Program-made: the position numbers and the translations under genes | The notes under the pieces: generated by a model | What the model was told of the DNA's origin: nothing | Databases searched by the model: none | Seen by the model: only the letters and a program-made list of their open reading frames with translations | DNA from: Synchiropus splendidus | Lineage: Eukaryota; Chordata; Actinopteri; Syngnathiformes; Callionymidae | Length of the DNA: 64,000 nucleotides | NCBI RefSeq assembly: GCF_027744825.2 | Contig: NC_071348.1 | Coordinates: forward strand, 16,401,563 to 16,465,562 | Direction: 5' to 3' | Shown here: one piece after another, positions 10,051 through 21,354 of the stretch | How the letters are laid out: every line of letters begins with the position of its first letter | Numbering within the stretch: the first letter of the stretch is position 1

Positions 10051-10593
10051 TCACACGTTACAATAGTCTTTAAAATACAGAAGAGAACAGTTTTGTTGTT
10101 TCCACGGACAGTGTGCACATCTTTTTAGACATTGTTGATGTCCTTTCACAAAGTTGTATAGCATGAGGTCGTTTTTTAAGTTATCGTCACTGTATAGACT
10201 TAGTACTTCTCCGATAGACAGCCCTCTAGCACGATGACAGAGGTAGAAGACGCAATGATGACCACATACAAACGATAGAGGGTGCTGTAGTTGACCATTG
10301 TTGTACTTGATGACCTCTGAATGTTTCTTGAGGAACTTTAAAATATTTTCATGGTAATGTGCAAAGTAGGGCCCCATTCCAAACGAGTCAAAGAAAGTTG
10401 TTCTCCCGTCTTCTTTGAGAGTTAAAGCCAGCCAGTGCACTTCTGGTTTATGTGCCGGATGTGTGTTGACGATGAAATATGCAGGCAGTCTGAGGGGTTG
10501 TGTCAATTGAGGCAACTTATCCGACGGCCACACACCGTAAAATGTGTCGCCCATGAGACCTCTCAGCAGCCTCTGTAACTGGAGACTATCCAT
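10051..10593 (-). CDS. Adenain-type cysteine protease (capsid maturation), element A
   Basis: An open frame of 180 codons from ATG 10593; an upstream in-frame Met belongs to overlapping capsid sequence, and element B starts at the same MDSLQLQRLL. The fold signature is that of the adenovirus protease family: catalytic His in VHWLALTL, an acidic partner in FFDSFGMGPYF, and the nucleophile Cys in VCGHHCVFYLC. The family cuts capsid precursors during maturation. A Cys/His-rich tail (CLKRCAHCPWK) follows. The start overlaps the end of the major capsid gene by eight bases. No stop or frameshift is visible, so this is one of the few long Polinton genes here that may still be intact. Confidence 0.88.
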   Translation of the reverse strand: MDSLQLQRLLRGLMGDTFYGVWPSDKLPQLTQPLRLPAYFIVNTHPAHKPEVHWLALTLKEDGRTTFFDSFGMGPYFAHYHENILKFLKKHSEVIKYNNGQLQHPLSFVCGHHCVFYLCHRARGLSIGEVLSLYSDDNLKNDLMLYNFVKGHQQCLKRCAHCPWKQQNCSLLYFKDYCNV

Positions 10594-11875
10594 AACTTTT
10601 ATAATAATAGTCCACCAGCACTTGTCTTTTTGCATCAATCTCCAGAATGGAATCATAACAAGCGTACACAATCAGTGTTAGGGTGTTTGGTGAAGCAACT
10701 CTGAATCTCATCTCCAGTCTTAAATTCCCTTTTGAGACAGCTGAGAGAGCGTCGTTGTCATCGGCTGGATTGAGATTAAATGCAAACAGCGAATAGCCGC
10801 TGTTAAAACCTTCGCGGTCAATGCTTAGATACTTCAAATGTCTTCCTGTAGCTAGAATCATGTTATAAAACTCTTTGACCGCCATTCCGTTGTTAAACTG
10901 AGGTTGAAAAGCTTTAGCGGGGATCTGTCGACCGTCCTGACAGAGGGCTAGATATTCATGTTGAACGGGCAGAGATCTTTCCTACCGGAAAATGCCTCAT
11001 GACGCACCATCCCTAAAACCACGGATTTAGGTCTTGAACCCAGAAATAAACTCTCCTGGGTACATATTCTCGAGTTCTCTGGAATGGAGTATGTTTTTAC
11101 GTTGACTCGTGAGAGGGGGTAGAGAGCATTTCCTTTTAACAAACCCGCTGCATGACGTATTCTCACAGCTGGCGAAACAGTGACTTTCTTCACAAACAGA
11201 GAGGTGCCAAGGATTTTCAGACGAAAGGTGGAGTTGCGAGGTCCGGTCAGGCAGAAGGCATCATTCGCCCTGGTGAGTTTAATTCTTAAATCGACCGAGT
11301 TTAATAACAGTCTCTCACAGAAAAATATGTCGCTGTGCAGAGGACTGAGAAGATGTACTTCTCTGGACCTGCTCGTGAACTCAGCCCGTTTATTAAGGCC
11401 TGCGTTGGGACCGTTTACAGTGATGATCGAGTCAACCGACCCAGGTGTGTCTTGGTAAAAAAGGCCGGCGCTAAACTGTGTTTTAAGAGTGTCGCCTGAA
11501 AAGTTGAGAAGTGTTTCGATCATAGCTCTGTACGGGTGAGTGGAACTGGACTGCGAAATCATCCGATCCCCCAGAACCACATCGCACTGGTCAAAGATTG
11601 TGTTTAGAGGATAATTGATGAGACCGACTGCTGCGTCGTTAGCCAGCGGTGTGCCATCGGCGTTAGTAATTCTTGCACGCACGAGTAGAAGGGTGTTGTT
11701 TAGGTCTAGATACTTTTCGCCGTCTCCTGGTATAAAAAACTCAATCGCTGATCGCGGCTACTGGAGCAATTTCAGTGTAAATTTTGTCCTCGATGGAAAG
11801 CCGTGTCATCGGCGGCGTGAATAAATCCAGTTCTGCCAATGTGCATTCAGCAGATTTCTGGTGTAGGAGTGCCAT
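10586..11875 (-). pseudogene. Major capsid protein (double jelly-roll), element A
   Basis: Hexon-like capsid subunit. The start is the ATG at 11873-11875, shared with element B. The first frame breaks near 11757 (a short deletion relative to B). A 244-codon frame from 11682 carries the core (VRARITNADGTPLAND, FDQCDVVLGDRMISQSSSTH, GDTLKTQFSAGLFYQ). A second frameshift near 10950 leads to the last frame, 10885-10586, with FNSGYSLFAFNLNP and a tail ending near DAKRQVLVDYY. The total of about 430 codons fits a Polinton major capsid. It lies between the pVI-like gene and the protease. Confidence 0.88.
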
Positions 11876-11895
11876 GTTACTGTATATAAGGTTTT

Positions 11896-12333
11896 TTAAA
11901 GTATATCAGAGCTCCCTCTGGACTTCCTCTTGGCCCGTTTGCTTCTGTCAACTGACTTCTTTCTTTTTTTGTTTGTACGTTTATTAGAGCTCTGTGTTAC
12001 ATGTCGTCCTGGAGGGCGTCTCTTTGTTCTTCGTGATAAGACAGCTATACCTCCTGACCCTTCCTGTCTCTGTTGATCGCTCATTCCTCTCATGGTACAG
12101 GTGAACATATCTGTGGCTATGTTACCCACTGCTGATTTGAGATGGGGTTTCGCTATGGCGATACCTCTTTTCAACAAAGGTGATATAAACCGAAACATTT
12201 TTGAGAAGAGGGAACCGATGCCTCGTCCGTACATAACCGGGGCACCGTCAAAACCGGGTAGCTCTCCGCCCACCTGTTTTTCATAATATTGTACAACTCT
12301 GTGCGGGTCGTCTCTTAAGCCTGCATGAACCAT
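11896..12333 (-). CDS. pVI-like small capsid/core protein, element A
   Basis: A 145-codon open frame from ATG 12333, chosen because element B starts at the same MVHAGLRDD. The N-terminal half has YYEKQVGGELPGF and GRGIGSLFSKMFRFISPLL, an amphipathic helix followed by more hydrophobic and basic helix. The C-terminus is strongly basic (KKRKKSVDRSKRAKRK), like a nuclear-localisation or DNA-binding tail. This layout resembles adenovirus pVI/pX-type cement and core proteins that recur next to Polinton capsid genes; a membrane-lytic role is an inference. The frame is intact. Confidence 0.72.
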   Translation of the reverse strand: MVHAGLRDDPHRVVQYYEKQVGGELPGFDGAPVMYGRGIGSLFSKMFRFISPLLKRGIAIAKPHLKSAVGNIATDMFTCTMRGMSDQQRQEGSGGIAVLSRRTKRRPPGRHVTQSSNKRTNKKRKKSVDRSKRAKRKSRGSSDIL

Positions 12334-12435
12334 TGTGTTTGTTTTTGACTTGGTCTGCAAAGGCTGGTTATCCCTTTGGTGTTGTGGTGATCAATGTATT
12401 TCCAGACGTCGATGCAAGGGCTATATAATATCCTC

Positions 12436-13300
12436 TCAAGTAACAGGTCTAAAGTGTAGAGTCAACACCACCTTTCCAAATGTAAAATTGACTGGTTTGT
12501 TAAGATCTGGTTTAATTTGTGTCTGAATATTTTCAATATGGTTCTTGGCAACCGGTAAATAGTAAGCAGGGTTAAAATGCTGTGTGATTATATCTGAGTA
12601 ACTACCCTTGATTTCCACCGTTCTTAAAAGCGGTGCATATGCATCCTCTACAAGCTGCGGTCTTACAACGTCAGTAGAGATGGTAAAACCCCACTTTTAA
12701 ATCAACAGGGTGGGGCGCTCTGAACTCGCAATAAATGATGCAATTAGCAGGATCTACACCTAACATGTAAGCCAAAGGCGAGTTAAAAAGCACTAGGTTC
12801 TGACTGTCTCCTTGAAGATCAATGTTTTGCCGTGCACGGTCAAACAGGAAGCGTATATTCTCATTGTTTTTTTTTTAAAGTTTGCTCCATCTCGGTTGTA
12901 ATCTGATTAAGTGAGCTGTAATATCCAACCGTCTTTTTTCCTCTGAGCTGAGGCGCTGGCGTCAGGATCCGGAGCCCAAAGTCTCGCCATGGCTCTATGA
13001 AATTCATCTTTATGAAGCCGCGACGTGTTACCATCTGAATCTGATCCTCTCGGAGCAGCCGTGTTGGTGTTGGAGTCAGCTCCTCTATGGTTTGGTTTCC
13101 AGTAAAATGACGACGTATCCTCTGGAATATTATGCCACGTGTGAGGGTATGTAATCTCCGTCAAAGCAACCTCCCATTTTCCGTTTAAATCGATATGTTG
13201 TGCTAAATGCGGAAAGTACCAATTGAGTTGTCTTTAAAAACTTTTGCACTGGCGTTTGATGGTAAAGTCACATAGAAGCCCCATTCTTTGAGCCCTACAT
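12436..13300 (-). pseudogene. Minor capsid (penton-like) protein, element A
   Basis: The start ATG at 13298-13300 is followed directly by TAG at codon 2, where element B has TAC (MYGSKNARFYV). The rest is readable in pieces: IDLNGKWEVALTEITYPHTW-type sequence near 13150-13190, then a Ser/Asn-rich loop and FHRAMARLW near 12980. Several frameshifts follow, and a final frame 12618-12436 holds VEIKGSYSDIITQHFNPAYY-type sequence and a beta-rich end. The opening, with a strand-rich NH2 domain and EITYPHTW, is typical of Polinton minor capsid proteins that form the vertices. Confidence 0.8.
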
Positions 13301-13329
13301 GATGATATGATGCCTGGTGTCAAGGAGGA

Positions 13330-14927
13330 TCGTCTTATATATATTTTACATCTGAAGCTTTTACCCAGCTGTTGAATTTTTCAGGCCAGTTCTTCCACTG
13401 GACAAAGACTTGTCTCTCTCCTTTAACGGCGCGTTCCTTGAGAATCTTTTCAACGTGAAATACGTTATCCTTTACGAGTTGTACTTTTTGTAATTCTTGA
13501 TCATAAAATGACCCCTAGATGGGTTTGCCATCGAAATCTTTCAATTTATACACAGGCGGGTTGCGATGAATACATTCAGTTATTGTAAATATCTCATCTG
13601 TAAAACTCTGCTCGTACTTTTTGTCAAATACACCTCGTAGTTTTGATATCCTAACATGATCGCCCTCCATAAATTTGGCTTCTCCCGACCTTTTGACGGT
13701 CTAATGTAAAGATTGTCAAACACCAATCTAAAGAAATTTCGACAGGAGGCAAAATTTATTTACTTACTTCCATCGGTGTCATTTTTATACGACTGTGATA
13801 GCTGTGATTATAACTCTTTACTAGATCCTGTAAAACCTCGATGTAACGTTTGTGTAATGTAATGTTTTTAGCTGTAAAATATCTCCACGTCAGATTTTTA
13901 AGAGTGCGGTTAAATCTCTTTACCACAGGGGCCTTAACGTCACTCGCTGTTGAAAAATTTCCATCAAAGCCCGGAAACTCTTCTTAAAAAAATTATTTAC
14001 CGTCATCCGTCTGTGGCTTTGCAGGCGTCTCGCTCTCCTCCAGCACTGATTCGAACGCCTTCACTGTCTCAATCGCAGTCTTTCTTTTTAAAACTCGTAC
14101 ATAGGCCTTTTTTGAAAATACATCGATAACGGTCAACAAGTAATTTTGATAGAATTTTGACAGAATTTCTAGGCGTAGCCAGGGGTTGGAGGGGATCCGG
14201 TTCGGGAACCACAGAATTTCATCTCTGCTATTTGCGGACGATGTTGTTCTGCTGGCCTCATCGGACCGGGACCTTCAGCATGCACTGGGGGGGTTTGCAG
14301 CCGAGTGTGAAGCGGCCGGGATGAGGATCAGCACCTCCAAGTCTGAGGCCATGGTTCTCGACCGGAATAAGGTGGTTTGCTTTCTCCGGGTCGGTGGAGA
14401 GTTCTTGCCCCAAGTGGTGGAATTTAAGTATCTCGGGGTCTTGTTCTCGAGTGAGGCAAAAGGGGAGCGTGAGATTGATAAACGGGTCGGTGCAGCGGCA
14501 GCAGTGATGCGGTCGCTGTATCGGACCGTCGTGGTGAAGAGGGAGCTGAGTCGCAAGAGGAAGCTCTCGATTTACCGATCGATCTACGTTCCCACCCTCA
14601 CCTATGGTCACGAGCTTTGGGTAATGACCGAAAGGATGAGATCGCGGATACAACCGGCTGAAATGAGTTTCCTCCGCCCGGTGGCTGGGCGCACCCTTAG
14701 AGATAGGGTGAGGAGTTCGGTCATCCGGGAGGAGCTCGGGGTGGAGCCGCTGCTCCTCCACATCGAGAGGAACCATTTGAGGTGGCTCGGGCATCTGATC
14801 CTGGACGCCTCCCTGGGGAGGTGTTCGGGGCATGTCCTAACGGGAGGCGAAGGCGATCCACCCCTCCATAGCTCCCGGGGTGAAGAGGATTGTAATAAAC
14901 TCTTTTAATGATGTGTTTCACCGACAT
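13330..14927 (-). pseudogene. Retroviral-type integrase with chromodomain, interrupted, element A
   Basis: The N-terminus (MSVKHIIKRVYYNPLHPG) starts at ATG 14927 and runs to about 14845. A Rex3 LINE fragment then fills 14151-14845, and integrase resumes at DQNYLLTVIDVF near 14150. Compared with element B, the sequence between these parts, including the first catalytic Asp of the DDE triad (QADLMDMQ in B), is gone. The second Asp region (LQTDDGK) is near 14000. A chromodomain-like end (VFVQWKNWPEKFN-type) lies near 13370-13430. Further frameshifts are present. Confidence 0.82.
14151..14845 (+). mobile_element. Rex3/RTE-type LINE fragment inside integrase A
   Basis: An open frame from 14186 encodes the end of a reverse transcriptase: ISSLLFADDVVLLASS (catalytic ADD), EAAGMRISTSKSEAMVLDR, FKYLGVLFSSE, LTYGHELWVMTERMRSRIQ and LLLHIERNHLRWLGHL. 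This matches the common fish Rex3/RTE protein. The fragment lacks the normal LINE 3' end, which the copy at 55.9 kb keeps, so it was trimmed on both sides. Confidence 0.87.
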
Positions 14928-15069
14928 GTTAAACGTGAAATGAATGAGCTGAGATCCGAATATGCTTCTTAATGTTTTTTATTCAACAGGTTATGTCAGC
15001 ATTCGAACGTAATGCTATACGAAGATATAAGATATAAAAAGATATTAAATATATATACATATATACACA

Positions 15070-15078
<9 letters not shown>

Positions 15079-15133
<55 letters not shown>
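15079..15133. repeat. (TA)n microsatellite
   Basis: A TA run immediately right of the point where Polinton A similarity ends. Confidence 0.95.
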
Positions 15134-15527
<394 letters not shown>

Positions 15528-15569
15528 GGGTGACATTTATACAGCTGTCCAAACCCCTCCCTTCGTTAT

Positions 15570-15775
15570 TTTCCTTCCAGTTATAAAACAAGGTAGGATA
15601 GGGTTAATTATTCCCCTTCCTGTCATAAAACAAGCGGGGTGGTTACTATTTTAATTTCCTTTTGATATAAAAAAGGGAGAGGGGTATTATTTTAATTACT
15701 TTTTGATATAAAAAGGGGGAGGGGTTGTTATTTAAATTTCTTTTTTATATAAAAAAAGGGGCGGGAGGGGTTTTA
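15570..15775 (+). repeat. Degenerate ~55-bp tandem repeat
   Basis: Several imperfect units share the pattern TTTTGATATAAAAAGGG, then GGAGGGG, then TTATTTTAATT. It separates the TA run from the gypsy reverse transcriptase. Confidence 0.7.
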
Positions 15776-15799
15776 TTACCTCCGGGGGACCATAAAGCA

Positions 15800-16385
15800 A
15801 TACAGGTTTGACATTTTGGTGTATGCTTCTACTCTCTCACACCCTTATTTTACAAACCCAGGTCGGTTTCATTTGCCATTAAAAGAAAAGTGGAAATGGA
15901 ACTTCAAAGTCTCCACGACCGAACAGCATCCGATTCCAAGAATGGAGGATATGATGGCAGCCTGGCAGGGGGACAGAAGTTCACAAAACTCAATATGAGC
16001 CATGCATATCAGCAAATAGTCCTTGAGGAGGAATCAAGGAAGTTTGTGAGTGTCAGCACTCACAAAGGTCTTTTTACATATACACGTCTGCCTTTTGGAG
16101 TAAACTCCAGTCCTGCTATTTTCCAACGCACCATGGAGAATGTACTTCAAGGTATGGCAAATGTGGCAGTGTATTTAGAGGACATTATATTGAGAGGAAG
16201 AGATGACAGCTTCTGCAAACACTCAACGAAGTGCTGCAGAGGTTGGAGGATAAAGGGCTGTGGTTGAAACGGAGCAAGCGTCAGTTCATGGAAAACAAAG
16301 TAACATTCTTGAGTAATCAAGTGGACAGGACAGGCCTGCATCCAATGTCAGCGAAGGTCAAAGCAGTCCAGGATGCTCTGGTACC
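15800..16385 (+). pseudogene. Ty3/gypsy reverse transcriptase fragment
   Basis: Readable reverse transcriptase blocks: AGGQKFTKLNMSHAYQQIV, THKGLFTYTRLPFGVNSSPA, IFQRTMENVLQGM and NVAVYLEDII. The last is the catalytic YxDD box with the first Asp changed to Glu. Frameshifts precede the first block, and upstream gag and protease are absent. After GLHPMSAKVKAVQDAL the gypsy sequence breaks off at the piggyBac remnant. Confidence 0.88.
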
Positions 16386-17468
16386 ATATCTGCCCCATTT
16401 TTCAATGTTCATCTTGTTCAATGCTCTCCACATAATGGACAGAATGTAACAGATGTTATTCTTGCATTTCACAAAACAGGTACTTGTTTTACTGTCAGAT
16501 CTGGCATCTTTTCCGTTTCTTCACAATTGTATCCAATGCATCCATTGCAGATTGGTTGGGTGATGTGAGCTTGACCTTTTCAATGACGGCAGTTGCTGGG
16601 CATCGAGGTGGCCTGGCTCGACTCTGCAGCTTGGGAGTGACAAGTGCTTTGCCAAGTTCTTCCAGGAAAAGCCGACGTCGGTTCCGTTTGAGCAAATATT
16701 GAGCAATGCAGAGGTCTGCCCTGCACCTTCAGAATTTCCTTGGGAAGTTCTGGCTTATTTTTTCTGACTGTTCCCGCTGTTCAGCTTTCTATTCTGCAGT
16801 TCATCTCCAAGGCGATAGGATGTAAATGTAAATGTGACGTCACGTGATTTTATGACATTGCAGCCCTTTATTCATCTCCAGCACCACACGCATCCCCTGA
16901 TTCTTCTCGGCTGCTCCTCCAGGTAGCTTTCCACTGTATACGTGCATATTCCCGGCATAGCTAGATTTTGCTTCACAGGCCACCCATATTTTGATGCCAT
17001 ACTTGGCGGGCTTGTTAGGCATGTACTGTAAACCTTCTGGAGCTCATTTTTGGTGTGTTTGTCAAAGAGACTACATGAGAACACTGACAAGAACAAGGGA
17101 GAGAAAGTTTCCCCTCTACACACAGCTGGGTCTGAATGGCTATTCAGACAATCAAATCAATCAAAATACACATAGCTGGGCAGTCTAAATAGGTATATCA
17201 GAGAGACATGTTTATTTTGGGTCTGAACAGCCACTTACCCACATTAAAGAATCCGGGTCAAAATGACCTGCAACATCATCTTTGTGTACCAACTCTGTAC
17301 AGACACTTCACTTGACATCAAATTGTCCAGATTTTACACATCTGTTCATGACCCTTAATGAGGAAAAGTCACAAAATTTCATGAAGAAAAAGTCAGGATA
17401 ACCACTACTTTTATGAACACAAAAACGGATATGGGTCAAATTGACCCTAAGCATAATACGAGGGTTAA
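16386..17468 (-). mobile_element. piggyBac transposon remnant nested in gypsy pol
   Basis: The minus strand carries transposase pieces. 17022-16840 reads MPNKPAKYGIKIWVACEAKS and KNQGMRVVLEM, the conserved core. 16695-16495 reads [18 protein letters not shown] and KKRKRCQI. A frameshifted Cys-rich tail ([11 protein letters not shown]) lies near 16450-16490. The right end has the terminal repeat CCCTCGTATTATGCTTAGGG (reverse strand), the palindrome GGGTCAAATTGACCC at 17433-17447, and then TTAA at 17465-17468, the piggyBac target site. Gypsy coding resumes directly after. The left end and most of the transposase are deleted. Confidence 0.85.
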
Positions 17469-18080
17469 AGCTTTTCTAGGTTTGCTAAACTTTTATAACA
17501 AATTCTTGCCGAACTTGTCTACTGTGCCGGCTCCATTACACAAGTTACTGAGGAAAGATGAGAAATGGAGGTGGGCGGTTGAGCAAGAAGAGGCTTTTAA
17601 GCAGGCAAAGAAGTTACTACAAAGCAGTCAAGTGTTGGTTCATTACGATGAACAAAAACAACTGGTACTGTCATGTGATACCTCACCTTATGGGGTGGGG
17701 GCAGTCTTGGCACACAGACTGGAAGGGGGAGCAGAAAACTCATGGGAGGCACAGCTTTTCCTTCATGAAACAGACTGAATAAGGGCTTATGGTCTGTGTA
17801 CAAATCACAAATTTAAGTCCACACAAATATTTGTGAAAGTACTGCACCCCAAAAATAACTGCTAAGCCCTCTTTATCCAACTGCGAATAGTTTTTTTCTG
17901 CTGCTGTGAGTGTGTGTGACGCATGAGTTCTCAGAGGATCATGAGATGGGCTATTCTGTTAAGAGCATATGAATATGCCATGGTGTACCGACGTGGACAG
18001 GACAATGCAAACGCAGATGCTCTCAGTAGACTTCCACTTCCAGAGAAACTTGGGCATCCAGACTCAGAAGACCAGGTATT
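17469..18080 (+). pseudogene. Ty3/gypsy reverse transcriptase connection and RNase H fragment
   Basis: It resumes the gypsy frame interrupted at 16385: [18 protein letters not shown], then [14 protein letters not shown], then RNase H sequence [18 protein letters not shown]. After a decayed stretch, VYRRGQDNANADALSRLPLP near 17978-18038 marks the end of RNase H. Stops and frameshifts occur near 17778 and 17800-17920. Confidence 0.87.
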
Positions 18081-18868
18081 ATTGGTAGAGCAGGATCAGA
18101 GTTCAGTGGTCAACTCGGAAGAGCTTTGTAGGTGGACCAGTAAAGACCCTGTACTCGCCCGAGAGAATAAATACATACTCAGAGGGTGGCCCTGTAACCT
18201 GGATGTTGCTTTCAGTCCATACACTATGAAGCAACAGGAGCTGAGTGTACAAGATGGGTGTGTACTGTGGGTGTGCCGTGTGGTGATTCGGGAAAAAGGA
18301 TGTGGTCTTACGTGGAAGCAGCATCAATTGCACCCTGAAATGAGTTAAATGAAGGGTTTGGCTCGTAGCTATATGTGGTGGCCTAATATAGACAGTGATA
18401 TTGAAAGTTCGGTCAAATCATGTTCCACTTGTCAGGAACACCAGAACGCTTCGGCCTGTGCACCGCTACACCCGTGGGAGTGACCTGACCAACGGTGACG
18501 ACGACTTTATGTTGATTATGCTGGGCCGTTCATGGGAAAGATGTTCTTGGTGGTGATTGATGCACATTCAAAGTGGTTGGAGGTCTACCCTGTTTCGACA
18601 GTAGAGTTTTATTCAGTTATCGGATAACTTCATAGTCAACAACAGGACTGTCTCCTGCAGAAATGTTGATGGGGAGGAAGTTGAGGTGCATGTTGGATCT
18701 GCTACACCCAAATTTGAAGAAGAAAGTGGAACTGAAACAGTCAAACCAGAAAGTTCAGCATGATCAACATGCTCGGTTCAGAAGTTTTCAGAATAGGCGA
18801 CCAGGCCCGGAAGAGCGCTCGAGGCCGAGGCGCTGGAAGGAGCGAATTCAATACGAATAATAATAAAA
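18081..18868 (+). pseudogene. Ty3/gypsy integrase fragment
   Basis: A linker region is followed by a zinc-finger remnant (SCSTCQEHQ) near 18420-18440. The first catalytic Asp region, YVDYAGPFMGKMFLVVIDAH, lies near 18510-18570. A large deletion removes the rest of the core. LMGRKLRCMLDLLHPNL near 18664-18715 and a basic end finishing near CGAATTCAATACGAATAA follow. The same end occurs near 57050-57115, where the duplicated block begins. Confidence 0.8.
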
Positions 18869-20889
18869 AAAAAGTCAGCCAACTACCCCGGGAGAAGCTG
18901 CTGCCGATGATCGTCCACGCACAGAGCGGCACAAGCGCTGAGTCTCCTGCTGTTAAATCCACTCCTGCGGTGATGCGACAAGTCTCTGCCGTCACTGCGA
19001 TGAGACCTCAGTCCTGCCTGAAGTTTCCGTGGTCCAGATGAGCCGCTCCACACCCCTTCAAGTCTCAAGCTTCTTCTCTTGATGTGCCAGATGCGCCGGC
19101 TCCAGCTGTAATTTCACAATTACAGAGTCACTCATTCACGCCTCTGTAATTTCACAATCACATTTTGCGGAGTGCCCTGGCACTTCCAGTGAAGTAGAAA
19201 GGCTGGTGTAATATTCCTGGAATATGTTTGTGTCTAGCTGTCCGTGGAGCCTGCCTCCCTCGCAAACAGTCCTTTAGCACGGGGCAGAAATTTTGAGCGG
19301 AACTCCAATCCTGGGGCGTCCCCCCAAAGCATGGCTACTTCAAGGCTAGCAGGCAGTCCTCTGCCCCCCTAAGTGCAGTTCACTATTCGAAATGCTAAAG
19401 CACCCGCAACACTCAAAGCAAATAATGCCAAATGGGTGTGGACTGCCGTCTGTTGGGTAAACATCCACTGCTAGTCTCATTCAATCCGGACTATTTCCCG
19501 GCGCAGTTCTGACACTCTACTGGCACGAGGACCGCACGTGGTCAGGTACGGAGCTTAATAGGTGGAGGGTTTGGATTTGTGGCGCAGCGTTCCCTCTCAC
19601 TCAGCGGTCATGCGCGATGCCCTCGCACCTGGAGCTTGACCTCCCCCTTGAGGAGTGACCATCCCACCCGGCGCTGACAGAGCCGCCATCGCGCAGTAGA
19701 ATGGTGTCTGCACTGTCGGCAACCGGCTCATAGCGCTTGAGAACATCATTGCGCTCTTTATGAGCTCCGTGGACTCCCACAGAGATTTTGGAGACACAAT
19801 AATCCGTGGTGCTCTGCTCGCGGCGCCTCCTCCACACACAGCCGCCGCCTGGGGGGAACAGCCGTATAATAGCCGAGCTGATCATCGCCACTCCTCTTGG
19901 AGAGACCAGTCGTCTGCTCTCACCTCTGCTCCCTCCAAAAGCGTAGGAAGAACTTTGTATCTAAAAGTATGCATCTAAACCTAGTCTAACTTGGAAAAAA
20001 AATAAGATGCATTACTTTGGTATCGGGTCTGTTTCTTCTATGCCCAAAATTAGGGTTTATCATCCGCCAAGTTCTCTTCCGGTTCCAGTCAGTCCGAACT
20101 CCGGCTTCAAAATTTTTTTTTTGTTTGACATCGTCTCAGGAGACCGAGCAGTATAGTAACGGTCTCTGCCTCCTTATACCTGATGCCAGAACTGTCCCTG
20201 GGGAAGTTTATGGAGCCAAGACGTTATGTTTTTCCTCAGTTTCGCCACAATAAGAAGCATAGGCGTCAAATAACTCTTTGCCGTCTCTCAACAGATCCCG
20301 GTTCCAGCCAAAAGTCAGGGGAGTTTCAATTCTGCCATTAACTCTTCTGATTACTCAGACTCGCCAGTTTTTAGCAGGGGTCGCCACAGGACCGCGAAAG
20401 CCACCACTTCAGAGGATCACTCAGTAGGAACTGCGTGCCAGACCTGCTCTGTTCTCAGCTCCCTCGTGTGATGTCTGAAGCGATGTCTGTCTGTGATTCT
20501 GTTCAGAGGCAAGCAGGACATCGTCATCTACAGAGTCATCTCTTTCTGAGGCTGATTGGGCCGGTCCCTCGGGTCTCCATCTTAGGAGAATCTTGATCAG
20601 ATCTTGATCTTTGTACACTGCAAGTTTGGGGAACCGAATTCCTCTGACGGCTCAGCTGACAAAAGCGAGTGTGTTTTTGAAGAACCAGCGGGACTTGAAG
20701 TTCCCAGAGGAGTGGGCACTGTGCACCGATGACCCTTTCGTCCTAGACCCGCCCCGGAGTCCGGGTCCGCTCCTGTGCTCAAGGCTCCTATCTTGAAAGA
20801 GTATCTTCCGAATTGAAAGAGCCTGTCTCCTCACCTGCCCATATGGATCGAGAAAATACACGGTCATTGAAACGGCCTTCAGTTACACA

Positions 20890-21350
20890 GTCAACCCCCA
20901 GGTTCTGCGTCACCACATGGACCTGAGTGAACTCAGAGAACCAGCGGTCATGTCTGATGGAGGAGGACAGCGCTCTCCTGACAAAGCAAATAATTGAGCT
21001 ACTGCCAAAGCAATCCTCCTACACTGGATTTTACTCCAGATACTTTCTGGAACCCAAGAAGACAGGAGAGTGGAGACCTGTTCTGAATCTCAGTCTCCTC
21101 AACCAATTCATGACCAGACAGCGGTTCCGGACTACCAGCAGACTCCTGGAGTGTGAGAGTGGATGACCTCCATAGATCTTACAGAGGCCTACTTCCACAA
21201 CACGGTCTCTAGTGTCTAGTGCCTCGTTTTTTCACCAAGTGCGTGGAGGAGTGGCTCGAACCACTAAGAAGACAGGGTCTGCGGATTCTGACGTACTTGG
21301 ACTACTGGTTGATTGAGTCCAAACAGGATTCATGAGCGCCCACCAGCTTA
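20890..21350 (+). pseudogene. DIRS-type retrotransposon reverse transcriptase fragment, copy 1
   Basis: The reading frame at 20927-21166 includes GFYSRYFLEPKKTGEWRPVL and LNLSLLNQF, the standard start of a DIRS reverse transcriptase. Downstream, in other frames, are SIDLTEAYFHN near 21172-21200 and a YLDYWLI near 21294, at the position of the catalytic YLDD box. The next DIRS sequence is missing because satellite begins at about 21355. Confidence 0.8.
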
Positions 21351-21354
21351 GCTT

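Larger units (their letters stand above)
520..15008. mobile_element. Polinton/Maverick (adintovirus-type) element A, degraded
   Basis: The region carries the full Polinton hallmark set: protein-primed family B polymerase, packaging ATPase, adenain-type protease, double-jelly-roll major capsid, penton-like minor capsid and retroviral-type integrase with a chromodomain. Early and replication genes read rightward and capsid and integrase genes read leftward, meeting near 9.95 kb. The left end is not resolved and may lie upstream of the window. On the right, similarity to element B stops near 15008, just past the integrase start, where AT-rich sequence begins. I could not find terminal inverted repeats. 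Most genes are broken, so this is a relic, but many codons are still readable. Confidence 0.9.

Noticed and set aside
14258..14833. A 191-codon minus-strand frame opposite the Rex3 sequence
   Set aside because: It is the antisense shadow of the Rex3 reverse transcriptase.
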